Positions 1-11,357 of a DNA stretch of 64,000 nucleotides are shown here, one piece after another. The notes beneath the pieces were generated by a model, which was not told the origin of the DNA, did no database searches, and was given only the letters and a program-made list of their open reading frames with translations. Both the position numbers and the translations under genes were made by a program. How positions within the stretch are numbered: position 1 is the first letter of the stretch; each line of letters begins with the position of its first letter. This DNA is from Tautonia sp040717455 (GTDB lineage: Bacteria; Planctomycetota; Planctomycetia; Isosphaerales; Isosphaeraceae): assembly GCF_040717455.1 (NCBI RefSeq), contig NZ_JBFEFH010000020.1, positions 70,437 to 134,436 of the forward strand. Direction: 5' to 3'.

Positions 1-1246
1 CCCTGGCGAATCCCGATTCCACCTGATGCGCCAGCGCCGAGGCGATCGCCCGCTTGATCACCTGGAGTTTGCCGTACGCCCACTCGACCGAGTACGCGTC
101 GCTCAGATACGCGCAGAACTTCGTCATCGGCACCACCTGCGACCGCAACGCGAAGTGCCGCTCGATCAGGCTCGGGAAGAAGGTGTGCCACCAGTAGCCC
201 GACGTGTACACGTTCGGGAATTGCCGCGCCAGCACCGCGACCTCCTGCGAGAGCACGTCGGAGGCCATCATGATGTCGAACCGCGCGTTGCCGAACTCGT
301 GGAAGGTCCTCGCCATCTCGCTCGTCCAGTCCGTCTGGAACCGCGGGATGCTCTTGCCATCGCAGATGAAATATTCGGCGCCGACGGCAATCTGGACCGC
401 CTTGCGGTGCTCGTGGTGCCATTCCAAAATCGCCCAGGTGACGGCAGCAACCAGGGCGTCCACGTCGGCGTCGGTCGTGTCCTTCACCGTCTCGATCCGG
501 GCGAGGATCGCGTCGATCGTGGCCGGATCGGGCCGATGGAACCGCTGCCCGATCGGCAAAAACGTGTTCGTGAACCGGACCGGCCCGCTCACGGTCCGAT
601 CGAGCCAGTCCTGCACCCCCTGGAACAAGGCCCCCGACGACCCCGGCCGCGTCCCCAGGGCCTCGCTCAGGGCCTCGAAGTAATCCAGCTTCCGGGTCCG
701 GCCGGTGAAGAACGGGTCGAGGTCCGTCGCAACCCCCGGGCAGAACAGGTAATGCGCATCGAGCATGAACAGCGCATCGGGCGCAATCGTGCTCGACGCC
801 TCCCCCTTGTTCCCCAGGCTGGTCACGAAGGTCCGAATATTGCAACGCTCCCGGAGGACGTGGGCCGGCCACGCCGGGTCCTTGCCCTTGGCCTCGACCC
901 GATCGAGCAGGTCGCGGTAGTTCGCCTCCGTGACCTCCGGCTCACTGAATTCGTACAGATCCCAGAGGATCCGGTAGACGCACCACGACATCGCCGTGTT
1001 CCGCATCCGCTTCAGGTACGGGATCATCCGGCGGATGCGTTCGTCGGCCGGCAAGCTCGGGTCGAGGTCGCTTTTCGGCATCCCGACGGCGATCAGCTCC
1101 GTCTGGACCCAGTGGTAGCCGAACAGGGCGGTCAGGTCCGTCGCCGAGGGCCGGTCGCAGTGGATGTGCGTGTGCGGGTCGATGATCGGCGTGGCGTCGA
1201 TCAGGCGCTCGATCGACTGGGCCAAACCAGGGAGGCTCGTGAACAT
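1..1246 (-). CDS. Uronate (glucuronate) isomerase-like amidohydrolase, C-terminus cut by window edge
   Basis: This gene reads from an ATG at 1246-1244 and runs off the left edge, giving 415 codons without a stop. The N-terminus contains IIDPHTHIHCD, the metal-binding HxH strand of the amidohydrolase superfamily. The body resembles planctomycete proteins annotated as glucuronate isomerase-like (LPADERIRRMIPYLKRMRN, ADEYFICDGKSIPR-type segments). E. coli UxaC is about 470 aa, so most of the protein is present. It would interconvert a hexuronate and its keto form or act on a related sugar acid; the substrate is not established. No clear Shine-Dalgarno precedes the start. It is divergent from the UVR-motif gene. 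Confidence 0.75.
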   Translation of the reverse strand, partial: MFTSLPGLAQSIERLIDATPIIDPHTHIHCDRPSATDLTALFGYHWVQTELIAVGMPKSDLDPSLPADERIRRMIPYLKRMRNTAMSWCVYRILWDLYEFSEPEVTEANYRDLLDRVEAKGKDPAWPAHVLRERCNIRTFVTSLGNKGEASSTIAPDALFMLDAHYLFCPGVATDLDPFFTGRTRKLDYFEALSEALGTRPGSSGALFQGVQDWLDRTVSGPVRFTNTFLPIGQRFHRPDPATIDAILARIETVKDTTDADVDALVAAVTWAILEWHHEHRKAVQIAVGAEYFICDGKSIPRFQTDWTSEMARTFHEFGNARFDIMMASDVLSQEVAVLARQFPNVYTSGYWWHTFFPSLIERHFALRSQVVPMTKFCAYLSDAYSVEWAYGKLQVIKRAIASALAHQVESGFAR

Positions 1247-1372
1247 GGGGGCGGATTCCGTGAAGTCGTGCCGGCTCGAATCGACGGCCGTTGCCGGGGC
1301 CGCGAGCATTCTCGGACGATCCCCCTCGCCTGTCAACGAGACCGCGACCATGCCCTCGGCGAGACGATCCGG

Positions 1373-1378
1373 TATAAT
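1373..1378 (+). promoter_or_regulatory. Candidate -10 element (TATAAT) for the UVR-motif gene
   Basis: A perfect TATAAT lies about 70 nt upstream of the ATG at 1450, in a 203-bp divergent intergenic region. No good -35 hexamer is seen 16-18 bp upstream, so the promoter call rests on the -10 alone. Confidence 0.4.
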
Positions 1379-1449
1379 GCAGTGGGACCGCTCCAGCGCC
1401 CGCCCACGGACCCGGACCTTTTCCTCCAGTCGCCGAACCGGGAGCGATT

Positions 1450-2265
1450 ATGCGGCGCGATATTGACGAGGCCCTTCGGGGCTGGCCCTACGACCCTGAG
1501 TTCGACGAAGTCGAGGCCCGAGAAATCCTGGCACGAGACGGCCGCACCGTCCTCCAGATCCGGGTCGACCTCGGCGTCCTCCAGATGGAACTCGACGGCC
1601 GACCCGACGGCGCCCGACCCCGCGGCTTCTTGACCTACCTCGATTACCTGCGCCACCGGTCCAAATTCCGGCGGCGGCGCCGATCGCAGGCCGCCGCCGA
1701 CCCCGGCCCCGTCGGCTGGTCGATGACCCCCGAGCACTGCGCCGAGGCCGACCGCGAGCTCGTCCAGTTCTACCACCGCCGCGTCGCCTTCCTCACGCTC
1801 CAGCACTACGAGCGCGCCCTCCGCGACGCCGAGCACAGCCTCAACCTGATGGACTTCATCGCCGACTTCGGCCCGACCCCCGAATACGTCGAGCGTCACG
1901 AACGCCTCCGCGCCGGCATCCTCTTCGACCGCACGCAGGCCTCCGCCGCGCTGGCCCTGGAACGCACCAGCCCCGAGGAGGCGATCGACGCCATCCGCGA
2001 GGGAATCGACCGCCTCGAACGCCACGCCCGCACCCTCTTCGACATGGACGAGGCCGACGAACTCGACGCCTTCGACCTCCCCGGCGAGGTCGAGACCCCC
2101 ACCGTCGCCTACATCGAGCGCCTCCGCCGCCTCGAGACCGAGGTCCGCCACCACTTCGAGGTCCCCAAGACCCTCCGCGAGCAGCTCGACGAGGCCGTCG
2201 AACACGAAGACTACGAGCGCGCCGCCCACCTCCGCGACCAGATCCGCTCCCGCAGCCGCTCGTGA
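1450..2265 (+). CDS. UvrB/UvrC (UVR) motif-containing protein
   Basis: The 271-aa protein ends in a clear UVR motif (about residues 242-266, LREQLDEAVEHEDYERAAHL), the helical hairpin through which UvrB and UvrC contact each other and which also occurs in ClpC/McsA-like proteins. The rest is charged and mostly helical, with no nuclease or helicase motifs, so this is not UvrB or UvrC itself. The start is supported by GGGAG just before the ATG at 1450. It is alone in its operon. Proteins of this architecture are common in Planctomycetes but their function is unknown; a protein-protein interaction role is an inference. Confidence 0.85.
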   Translation: MRRDIDEALRGWPYDPEFDEVEAREILARDGRTVLQIRVDLGVLQMELDGRPDGARPRGFLTYLDYLRHRSKFRRRRRSQAAADPGPVGWSMTPEHCAEADRELVQFYHRRVAFLTLQHYERALRDAEHSLNLMDFIADFGPTPEYVERHERLRAGILFDRTQASAALALERTSPEEAIDAIREGIDRLERHARTLFDMDEADELDAFDLPGEVETPTVAYIERLRRLETEVRHHFEVPKTLREQLDEAVEHEDYERAAHLRDQIRSRSRS

Positions 2266-2641
2266 CGCCTCGTCTCGCTCCGACCGATCGCGAGCCTCAA
2301 TCCCCGCCCACCCTTCCTCATCCCTCTCCCCCGCCCGCGGGGGAGAGGGTGGCCGCAGGCCGGGTAAGGGGGGCTGGTTCGAACGCCACGCCTTGCGATC
2401 GGCACTCAGACCCCTCACCCCGGCCCTCGCCCCGCGCGGGGCGAGGGGGAGGAATCTGCTGCGACCCTCACGCACATGAGCGAATGATCGAGCGATCTCA
2501 ACCCTCGCCCCCGCTCGCGGGGGAGAGGGTGGCCGAACGCCGGGTGAGGGGGGCCTCATCCGGCGCTCCTGGTTTTGCGTCCGATCCTTGCATCGACCGC
2601 CGGTTCCGATGCTCCGGGAAGTTCCGGCGGACGCAATCCGA
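2266..2641. repeat. Intergenic cluster of CTCTCCCCCGC palindromic repeats
   Basis: This convergent gap between the UVR-motif gene and pyrK holds at least three related palindromic units. One, at about 2322-2374, has 12-bp perfect arms (2322-2333 and 2338-2349). The second is at about 2412-2452 and the third at about 2500-2556. Each has the form CCCTCTCCCCCGC/GCGGGGGAGAGGG followed by GTGGCCG...GCCGGGTGAGGGGGGC. The same consensus recurs at 3657-3845. They look like REP-type intergenic elements; the hairpins could also terminate both converging transcripts. Confidence 0.8.
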
Positions 2642-3535
2642 TCAATGCCCGCTCCCCAGCGGCCAGGCGACATCCGCCGCCTTCACGATCGGCCCTTCCA
2701 CGCAGACCCGCTTCAGGTCGATCGTCCCGTCCGCCATCCGCATCGGCACGACGCAACTGAAGCAGGCCCCGAAGCCGCACGACATCTGATTCTCGAGCGA
2801 CACATCGCACGGGATCCCTTCCCGATCGGCGATCCCCGCCAGCACCGCCAGCATCGCCGGGGGCCCGCAGCCGACCAGCTTGCTCGGCCGGTTCCCCGAC
2901 TGCAGCCGCTGCATTAACAGGGTCGTCACGAACCCGTGAAACCCCGCCGAGCCGTCATCCGTCGCCAGCGAGACGCGGATCCCGGCCCGCTCGAAGTCCT
3001 CGACCCCCGCCGCCAGGTCGGCACTGCGCACCCCATACAGCAACTCGGTCGACGACGCCACCGGCCCCGACCACCCGGCCGGCTCCGCCCCGTAGGATTG
3101 CTGGCCCGTCCACCAGCGGCCGAGCGCGAGAAACGGCGTCTGCCCGATTCCCCCGGCGACGAACGTCACCGGGCCGCCGTCCTCGGGAGGCGCGCCGAAC
3201 CCGTTGCCGAGCGGCCCCCAGACCTCCACGGTCTCCCCCGCCCGCCGTTCGGCCAGGGCGGCCGTCCCCCGGCCGAGCACCAGGTACACGATATCGATCG
3301 CCTCGGGCGTACCCGACACCCCCGCTACCGTGTCATACAGCGCGAACGGCCTGCCGAAGAACGGGTCGGTCGCCCCCCGTCGCGTCGGCCGGATCATCAC
3401 GAACTGCCCCGGCACGATGCAACGCGCCATCTCCGGGGCCAGCAAGCGGATGCGATACGTCCCCCGAGCAATTTGGACGTTCTCGACGATCTCCACCGCT
3501 CGATGCGTCACACAGGCCGGAACGACCCCATCCAT
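2642..3535 (-). CDS. pyrK: Dihydroorotate dehydrogenase electron-transfer subunit (PyrK-like)
   Basis: This is a 297-aa ferredoxin-reductase-fold flavoprotein. The FAD-binding motif is RPFALYD (about residue 63), followed by a nucleotide-binding GGIGQTPFLAL stretch. A C-terminal [2Fe-2S] cluster motif has cysteines at about 253, 258, 261 and 278 (CGFGACFSC...KRVC). This is the PyrK pattern: it passes electrons from the PyrD FMN to NAD+ in pyrimidine synthesis. No pyrD lies next to it, so the partner must be elsewhere; a sulfide-dehydrogenase-type reductase is the alternative reading. The start has GGAGGAAG 7-8 nt upstream. Confidence 0.88.
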   Translation of the reverse strand: MDGVVPACVTHRAVEIVENVQIARGTYRIRLLAPEMARCIVPGQFVMIRPTRRGATDPFFGRPFALYDTVAGVSGTPEAIDIVYLVLGRGTAALAERRAGETVEVWGPLGNGFGAPPEDGGPVTFVAGGIGQTPFLALGRWWTGQQSYGAEPAGWSGPVASSTELLYGVRSADLAAGVEDFERAGIRVSLATDDGSAGFHGFVTTLLMQRLQSGNRPSKLVGCGPPAMLAVLAGIADREGIPCDVSLENQMSCGFGACFSCVVPMRMADGTIDLKRVCVEGPIVKAADVAWPLGSGH

Positions 3536-3909
3536 CTGCCGACTTCCTCCGAACGCCAGGACCCTTGCAGCCGATCGTCAGGCCCGAGCCCTCTCCCCGC
3601 TCGCCCGCGAGGCAGCGTGTGACCTCGGGGTAGGTGAACATGTCTTTACGCTCTGAACCCTCTCCCCCGCTCGCGGGGAGACGGAGAGGGTGGCCGCAGG
3701 CCGGGTGAGGGGGGCTTCGTCCGTCTCACAACGCCTCGCGTCCTCTCTCCGGCCCCCTCGCCCCCGACTCGGGGGAGAGGGTGGAAGTTGATTCACCCCT
3801 CTCCCTTCGCGAGCGAGCGGCCGTCCATCAGGGCCGGGTGAGCGTGTCGGACGAACACCCGCACCGCACACCCCGACGCGCCACCCTGCCCCGACACGAA
3901 CCGACCCGA
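3536..3909. repeat. Second cluster of CTCTCCCCCGC palindromic repeats
   Basis: This region upstream of pyrK and downstream of rluB carries further copies of the family seen at 2322-2556. They lie at about 3588-3606 (partial), 3657-3714 (full, ending GCCGGGTGAGGGGGGC), 3761-3784 (hairpin CCCCTCGCCCCCGA/TCGGGGGAGAGGG) and 3797-3843 (degenerate). No gene is seen here. Confidence 0.75.
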
Positions 3910-5487
3910 TCACTCGCCCGCCGACCCCTTCGACCGCCGCGACTTCGGCAACGGCTTCGGCCGACGCTTGGCGACCTGGCCCGGCGGCTTGATCGCCGGC
4001 CGACGGCCGCCGGCAGGGCCGTTGCCGCCGCCGATCGGCGGGCCTCCGGGTCCCCCGCCGCTGCGTCTGGCGCCGCCAGGCCCCGAGGTCCCCCGGCTCC
4101 TCGGCGGCCCGCCGCTCGTCGACGGCGCCCGACCCCGCCCGGCCGGCGGTCGCGACCGGGGCCCGGCAGGCCGGGGCGGCCTCCCCGACGGGGGCGGCCC
4201 GCCCAGGTCGCCGCCATTGAAGATTGGCGGGATCAGGACCTCGTCCGGGCCGTCCTCCAGGTGCGCGGGGCGCTTCCCCTTCGACCCGGTCGGCGGCGGG
4301 GCGAACGAGCCGACGGCCCCTCGCCTCGGGACGCCTCCCGGTCGTCGGCCCCCCTGGTCCCGGTCGCGGCCCCCTTGCGGCGGCGGCCCGCCCGGGCGCT
4401 TGCCCCGCGGCCCCCCGCCACCGCCGGCCGAACCGACCAGGTGGCCCATGCCCGACCGGGGCCCTGACGACGCCGGCCCGCCCTCGGACCGTCGCCGAGG
4501 CGCCTCACGCCGCTTCGCATCGCGCGGCCGGATCGATTCCCCCGACGCGACCCGGCGGAGCATCGCGATCTCGTCCGGTTCCAGGTAGCGCCACTGCCCG
4601 GCCGACAGCCCCTTCAGGGTCACCGGCCCGACCGACACCCGGGTCAGACGCATCACCTTGTGGCCGAGCTTCGCCAGCATCCGGCGCACTTCGCGGTTCT
4701 TCCCCTCGGCCAGGGTCAGCTCGATCATCGTGGCCTCGCCGTGATTCGATTTCTCGTTCACGAAGCGGGCCGATCGCGCCCTCGCCTTCCCCTCGGCCAG
4801 CCAGACCCCTTCCACCAGCTTGTCGATCACCTCCGGACCCGGCTTCCCGGCGACCAGCACGCGATAGACCTTCTCCACCCCGAACCTCGGGTGCGCCAGG
4901 CGGTTGGCCAGCTCCCCGTCGTTGGTCAGGAGGATCAGGCCCGTGCTGTCCTCGTCGAGCCGGCCGATCGGATACACCCGCTGCGGCAGGTCGGGCACGA
5001 TGTCGATCACCCGGGGCCGGCCGGCCGGGTCGGAATTCGTCGTCACGAACCCCTTCGGCTTGTAGACGGCGAGGTAGACGGTCTTCTCCTGCCGGATCCG
5101 CTCGCCGTCGACCGTGATCGTCACCTGGTTCGGATCGACCCGCGTCGCCAGGTCGCGCACGACCTGACCATCCACCAGGACGCGCCCCTGGAGGATCAAT
5201 TCCTCCACCGCGCGGCGCGACCCCAGCCCGGCCGCGGCCAGGACCTTGTTCAGGCGATCCCCCTCGCTCGGCGCCGCCGATCGCGACGGGCCCGAGAACG
5301 ACCGGCGCGGCCCCGCGTTCGGTCGCGGCCCCGACGACCTGCGCGGCCCCGACGACGAGGGCAGGGGCCCGGTCGGCAGGCCGGCGGGCCGGGGTTTCCG
5401 GGGTCTCTGCGGTCCCGACGGGCCGCCCGATTGGCCGGCGCGTCGAGGAGGCGGGCCACCGCCTCGGCGGGGTGGTCGTGGTGCCAT
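3910..5487 (-). CDS. rluB: 23S rRNA pseudouridine synthase, RluB/RsuA family, with long Gly/Pro/Arg tails
   Basis: This 525-aa protein isomerises a uridine in rRNA to pseudouridine. An S4 RNA-binding domain (about residues 77-125, DRLNKVLAAAGLGSRRAVEE) is followed by the RsuA/RluB catalytic core with GRLDEDSTGLILLTNDG; the catalytic Asp is about residue 178. GKNREVRRMLAKLGHKV completes the family signature. E. coli RluB is about 290 aa. Here about 75 residues at the N-terminus and about 200 at the C-terminus are low-complexity Pro/Gly/Arg/Ser, probably disordered and RNA-binding. The ATG at 5487 was chosen over one 33 codons upstream because AGGAAG lies about 10 nt before it. Confidence 0.9.
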   Translation of the reverse strand: MAPRPPRRGGGPPPRRAGQSGGPSGPQRPRKPRPAGLPTGPLPSSSGPRRSSGPRPNAGPRRSFSGPSRSAAPSEGDRLNKVLAAAGLGSRRAVEELILQGRVLVDGQVVRDLATRVDPNQVTITVDGERIRQEKTVYLAVYKPKGFVTTNSDPAGRPRVIDIVPDLPQRVYPIGRLDEDSTGLILLTNDGELANRLAHPRFGVEKVYRVLVAGKPGPEVIDKLVEGVWLAEGKARARSARFVNEKSNHGEATMIELTLAEGKNREVRRMLAKLGHKVMRLTRVSVGPVTLKGLSAGQWRYLEPDEIAMLRRVASGESIRPRDAKRREAPRRRSEGGPASSGPRSGMGHLVGSAGGGGGPRGKRPGGPPPQGGRDRDQGGRRPGGVPRRGAVGSFAPPPTGSKGKRPAHLEDGPDEVLIPPIFNGGDLGGPPPSGRPPRPAGPRSRPPAGRGRAPSTSGGPPRSRGTSGPGGARRSGGGPGGPPIGGGNGPAGGRRPAIKPPGQVAKRRPKPLPKSRRSKGSAGE

Positions 5488-5868
5488 GGCGAATTCACTT
5501 CCTGCGTCGGCGGACGCAAATCGAGAGGAATGCACGATGCGAAGCGCCGCCGAGCAAGCCAAAAAGACCGGCGGGTCGTTCCTCATTCGTTCGTTCGGTT
5601 CATCCAGTATACGATCGCCCCCGAGAAAGGTTCCAGGGAATTACCGAGAAGTCTCCGGCGCCCCCCGACGCCCGGATCGGCCGGCCCACCCCCCCCGAAA
5701 CACCCCCGCCCGGAAATTTCCCGCAGGCCAATCGGTTGAATCCCCCGCCTCGGCTTGATATGACGAGAATCCCGGCCCTCTCGGGATCGCCACCCGATCC
5801 CGGAAGCTCGACGGAGGGCCGATCGCCCCTCGCCTCCCCCCATCGCCACCCCACGGAGTCGCCTGCTC
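5488..5868. other. Divergent intergenic region between rluB and peroxiredoxin
   Basis: This 381-bp gap separates two divergent genes. It contains one convincing -10 element for rluB (5606-5611, minus strand) and a comparatively AT-rich patch around 5580-5615. No coding potential or repeats were found. Confidence 0.6.
5606..5611 (-). promoter_or_regulatory. Candidate -10 element (TATACT) for rluB
   Basis: Read on the minus strand, TATACT lies about 120 nt upstream of the rluB ATG at 5487. A recognisable -35 is not present at 17 bp spacing, so this is tentative. Confidence 0.35.
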
Positions 5869-6408
5869 ATGACACGCACCATCGCCCATGTCCTGGCCGC
5901 CTTCGGCCTGACCCTCGGCCTCGCCCTCTCGGCCAACGCCCAGGACGAAGGCCTGAAGGTCGGCGACAAGGCCCCCGACTTCACCCTGAAGGCCTCCGAC
6001 GGCAAGACCTATTCCCTCTCCGACTTCAAAGGGGAGAAGGCGGTCGTCATCGCCTGGTTCCCGAAGGCGTTCACCGGCGGCTGCACCAAGCAGTGCACCG
6101 CCTACGCCGAGCAGGGCGACCAGCTCAAGGACCTGAACGTCGCCTACTTCACCGCCAGCACCGACACCGTCGACGAGAACACCCGCTTCGCCCAGTCCCT
6201 CAACGCCGACTACCCGATCCTCAGCGACCCCGACGCCTCGACCGCCAAGGCCTATGGCGTCCTGATGCCCGAGCGCCCCCTCGCCCGCCGCGTCACCTTC
6301 TACATCGACAAGGACGGCGTGATCCAGGCCATCGACTCCCAGATCAACACCGAGAACGCCGGCGCCGACACCGCCAAGAAGCTCAAGGAACTCGGCATCG
6401 CCGAATAA
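5869..6408 (+). CDS. Secreted peroxiredoxin (AhpC/TSA, BCP-like)
   Basis: This 179-aa thiol peroxidase would reduce peroxides using a thiol donor. A signal peptide (about residues 1-24, ending ANAQ) indicates export to the periplasm. The active-site motif PKAFTGGC places the peroxidatic Cys at 72, with a second Cys at 76 (CTKQC); this vicinal pair resembles the atypical 2-Cys BCP/PrxQ class. The C-terminal domain (RVTFYIDKDGVIQAI) is typical of the family. The ATG at 5869 has ACGGAG about 11 nt upstream. It stands alone and is followed by a strong hairpin at 6455-6498. Confidence 0.9.
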   Translation: MTRTIAHVLAAFGLTLGLALSANAQDEGLKVGDKAPDFTLKASDGKTYSLSDFKGEKAVVIAWFPKAFTGGCTKQCTAYAEQGDQLKDLNVAYFTASTDTVDENTRFAQSLNADYPILSDPDASTAKAYGVLMPERPLARRVTFYIDKDGVIQAIDSQINTENAGADTAKKLKELGIAE

Positions 6409-6454
6409 CGAATCGCCCCGCCTCTCCCCGAGGCCATCCCAGGTCCGACCCATC

Positions 6455-6498
6455 ACGCGGGGGAGCCGCCGGTCCGCAGGGCCGGGGCTCCCCCGCGT
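6455..6498 (+). terminator. Hairpin terminator downstream of peroxiredoxin gene
   Basis: The perfect 13-bp inverted repeat ACGCGGGGGAGCC (6455-6467) / GGCTCCCCCGCGT (6486-6498) encloses an 18-nt loop about 47 nt after the stop codon. The following sequence is ATTGATCTATTCG, without a T run, so it may depend on Rho or act mainly in RNA stability. Confidence 0.6.
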
Positions 6499-6511
6499 CA
6501 TTGATCTATTC

Positions 6512-6543
6512 GTAGGGTGCCGTCGAGTCCTCGAAGACGCACC
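6512..6543 (+). repeat. Dispersed GTAGGGTGCC repeat, single arm
   Basis: This 32-nt sequence is identical to the left arm of the inverted repeat at 9609-9692 and differs at one base from the reverse complement of 33278-33309. The 17 nt that follow resemble the reverse complement of the loop of the 9609-9692 copy, which suggests an inverted or rearranged copy. Confidence 0.8.
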
Positions 6544-6711
6544 GATCCGCCTCCGAATCCCCTCCCCGCGCCCCCGGAACGACGCCCCGAATCCGTCGGG
6601 ACCCTTGTCGCAATCATCGGGCGTCCCGGCGGGGGCTTGAGTCGGCCGGTCACTTTGGCGATGCTACGACCTCCCACGATGCGACTGCAAGGACTCGAAG
6701 GCGGAGCAATC

Positions 6712-7887
<1,176 letters not shown>

Positions 7888-7891
7888 TCCC

Positions 7892-8173
7892 ATGGAAATC
7901 CTCGTCTTCTCCCTGACGATCTTCGTGCTCGCCCTCTTCGTGGGCTTCGAGGTCATCACGAAGGTCCCCCCCACCCTGCACACGCCGCTCATGTCCGGGT
8001 CGAACGCGATCTCGGGCATCACCCTGGTCGGCGCGATCCTCTCGGCGGGCCTGCAATATTCGACCCTGACCTCGGTCTTGGGCGTGCTGGCGGTGGCGCT
8101 GGCGACGATCAACGTGGTGGGCGGATTCCTCGTCACCCATCGCATCCTCGGGATGTTTCGACGGAAGAGCTGA
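7892..8173 (+). CDS. pntAB: NAD(P) transhydrogenase alpha subunit 2, membrane domain (PntAB)
   Basis: This 93-aa integral membrane protein has three predicted helices (about residues 1-18, 38-56 and 62-83) and the conserved TPLMSGSNAISGI segment of the transhydrogenase membrane domain. It sits 4 nt after pntAA and 3 nt before pntB. With PntB it forms the proton channel. Confidence 0.93.
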   Translation: MEILVFSLTIFVLALFVGFEVITKVPPTLHTPLMSGSNAISGITLVGAILSAGLQYSTLTSVLGVLAVALATINVVGGFLVTHRILGMFRRKS

Positions 8174-8176
8174 ACC

Positions 8177-9574
<1,398 letters not shown>

Positions 9575-9608
9575 CCGGCTCTTTCGTTCCGGCGCTCCGA
9601 ATTTTCTC

Positions 9609-9692
9609 GTAGGGTGCCGTCGAGTCCTCGAAGACGCACCTCCGGATTCCAACGCGGATCGGTGCGTCTCCGAGGACTCGACCGCACCCTAC
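9609..9692. repeat. Dispersed inverted repeat (GTAGGGTGCC family), paired arms
   Basis: Arms of 32 nt at 9609-9640 and 9661-9692 are complementary at 30 of 32 positions around a 20-nt loop, 34 nt after pntB. The left arm is identical to 6512-6543 and nearly identical (one mismatch) to the reverse complement of 33278-33309. It is a dispersed palindromic element that may also serve as a terminator. Confidence 0.85.
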
Positions 9693-9856
9693 AGGACGAC
9701 TCGACCGACCCTTGCAATCCCCCTTCCCATCCTCAGGCCCACCTTGCCCGATGCCACCCCATTCGGATAGGTTGAACTGATGTTGATCTCCCTCCCGGGG
9801 GCCGGCGGGTCGTGGGTCGATCGATCGGGGGGGACGAGTCACGGCGGAGGTCTTGC

Positions 9857-11302
9857 ATGATGCGGGGAGTCAATCGAGGCTGCGCACCGTTCCGATCGGG
9901 CCTGCAACGCTCGCGCCGCGAGTTCCTCCGCGCCGGGGGGCTGGGCCTCCTGGGCATGAACCTCCCTACCCTCCTCAACGCCCGGGCCCGATCCGCCTCC
10001 GTCATGGCCCCGCCCTCGAGCTTCGGCAAGGCCAAGGCGTGCATCCTCCTGTTCATGTGGGGCGGCCCCGCCCAGCAAGAAACCTGGGACCTGAAGCCCG
10101 AGGCCCCCGACCAGGTCCGCGGCGAATTCAAGCCGATCGAGACGAACGTCCCCGGCCTGATGATCTCCGAGCACTTCCCCCGCCTGGCCACCCGCTGCGA
10201 CAAGCTCGCCGTCATCCGATCCGTGCACCACCGCGACGTCAACCACACCACCGCCACCCACGAGCTGCTCACCGGCCGCCCCATCCCCCGGCCCGGCGGC
10301 GGCCCGATGAACGAGGACTGGCCCCACTACGGCGCCGTCCTCGAACACATCGACCACTTCAACCGCCGCTCCCCCTTGCCCCCGTACGTCCAGTTCATGC
10401 CCGTCAGCACCGACGGCGCCCCCCGCTTCGTCGAGCAGAGCCACGGCCAGGGGGCCGGCTGGCTCGGCCCGGCCCTCAACCCGTTCTCGATCGACCACGA
10501 CCCCAGCCTCCCCGATTACGACGTCGGCGACTTCCGCCTCCCCGCCGAGGTCGGCCCGACCCGCCGCGACGTCCGCCAGGGACTCCTCCAACTCGTCGAG
10601 CAGCAGGCCCGACACCTGGAGCAATCTCCCCAGGTCGACGCCATGGCCTCCCACTACCAGCGCGCCCACGCCCTGCTCACCGACCGCCGCGCGATGGACG
10701 CCTTCGACCTCTCGAAGGAAGACCCCCGCCTCCGCGAGCGCTACGGCATGCACGCCCACGGCCAGGCCGTCCTGCAGGCACGCCGCCTCGTCGAGGCCGG
10801 CGTGCCGCTGACGACCGTCTTCTGGCAGAACGACGGCATCACCAACGTCAGCGTCTACTGGGACACGCACAACCGCAACTTCGTCGACCTGAAGGACCGC
10901 CTCATGCCCCCGGCCGACCAGGCGTTTTCCGCCCTGCTCGACGACCTGGAGGCCCGCGGCCTGCTCGACGAGACCCTCGTCGTCTGGACCGGCGAGTTCG
11001 GCCGCACCCCCAAGGTCGGCCAGTCCGTCGTCGGCGGCGCCGGCGCCGGCCGAGACGGCCGCGACCACTGGGCCCACTGCTTCTCCACCGTCCTCGCCGG
11101 CGCCGGCATCCAGGGCGGCACCGTCTACGGGGCCTCCGACCGCTGGGCCGCCCACCCCTCCCGCGACCCCGTCACCCCCGCCGACATCGCCGCCACCATC
11201 TACCACTGCCTCGGCGTCGACCCCGAGCTGGAGCTGGTCGACACCCTCGGCCGCCCCCTCGCCCTCTGCCTCGGCCGGCCGATCCAGGGTATCCTCTCCT
11301 GA
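9857..11302 (+). CDS. DUF1501 family Tat-exported protein (sulfatase-like fold)
   Basis: This 481-aa protein begins with a twin-arginine signal (SRREFLRAGGLGLLGMNLP), so it should be exported folded. The family signature includes CILLFMWGGPAQQETWDLKP near the mature N-terminus, and WTGEFGRTPK with GRDHW towards the C-terminus, all typical of planctomycete DUF1501 proteins with an alkaline-phosphatase/sulfatase-like core. The activity is unknown. GGAGG lies 7 nt before ATG 9857; ATG 9860 is an equally possible start. In many planctomycetes the partner is a DUF1549/DUF1553 cytochrome-like gene; none is present here. Confidence 0.92.
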   Translation: MMRGVNRGCAPFRSGLQRSRREFLRAGGLGLLGMNLPTLLNARARSASVMAPPSSFGKAKACILLFMWGGPAQQETWDLKPEAPDQVRGEFKPIETNVPGLMISEHFPRLATRCDKLAVIRSVHHRDVNHTTATHELLTGRPIPRPGGGPMNEDWPHYGAVLEHIDHFNRRSPLPPYVQFMPVSTDGAPRFVEQSHGQGAGWLGPALNPFSIDHDPSLPDYDVGDFRLPAEVGPTRRDVRQGLLQLVEQQARHLEQSPQVDAMASHYQRAHALLTDRRAMDAFDLSKEDPRLRERYGMHAHGQAVLQARRLVEAGVPLTTVFWQNDGITNVSVYWDTHNRNFVDLKDRLMPPADQAFSALLDDLEARGLLDETLVVWTGEFGRTPKVGQSVVGGAGAGRDGRDHWAHCFSTVLAGAGIQGGTVYGASDRWAAHPSRDPVTPADIAATIYHCLGVDPELELVDTLGRPLALCLGRPIQGILS

Positions 11303-11357
11303 TCGATCGATTCATCCCCCGGGCTTCGGGTCGCGGCGACGAGGACGAGGCTGAACG

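Larger units (their letters stand above)
6409..6711. other. Intergenic region with terminator hairpin and dispersed repeat arm
   Basis: Between the peroxiredoxin and pntAA this 303-bp region contains a perfect 13-bp hairpin (6455-6498) and one arm of the dispersed GTAGGGTGCC repeat (6512-6543). No gene was recognised. Confidence 0.7.

Noticed and set aside
26..1633. 535-codon plus-strand reading
   Set aside because: Arg/Pro/His-rich shadow of the uronate-isomerase-like gene on the minus strand; it ends inside the UVR-motif gene.
5869..6408. Possible selenocysteine in the peroxiredoxin
   Set aside because: The peroxidatic and resolving positions are both Cys codons; no in-frame UGA is present.
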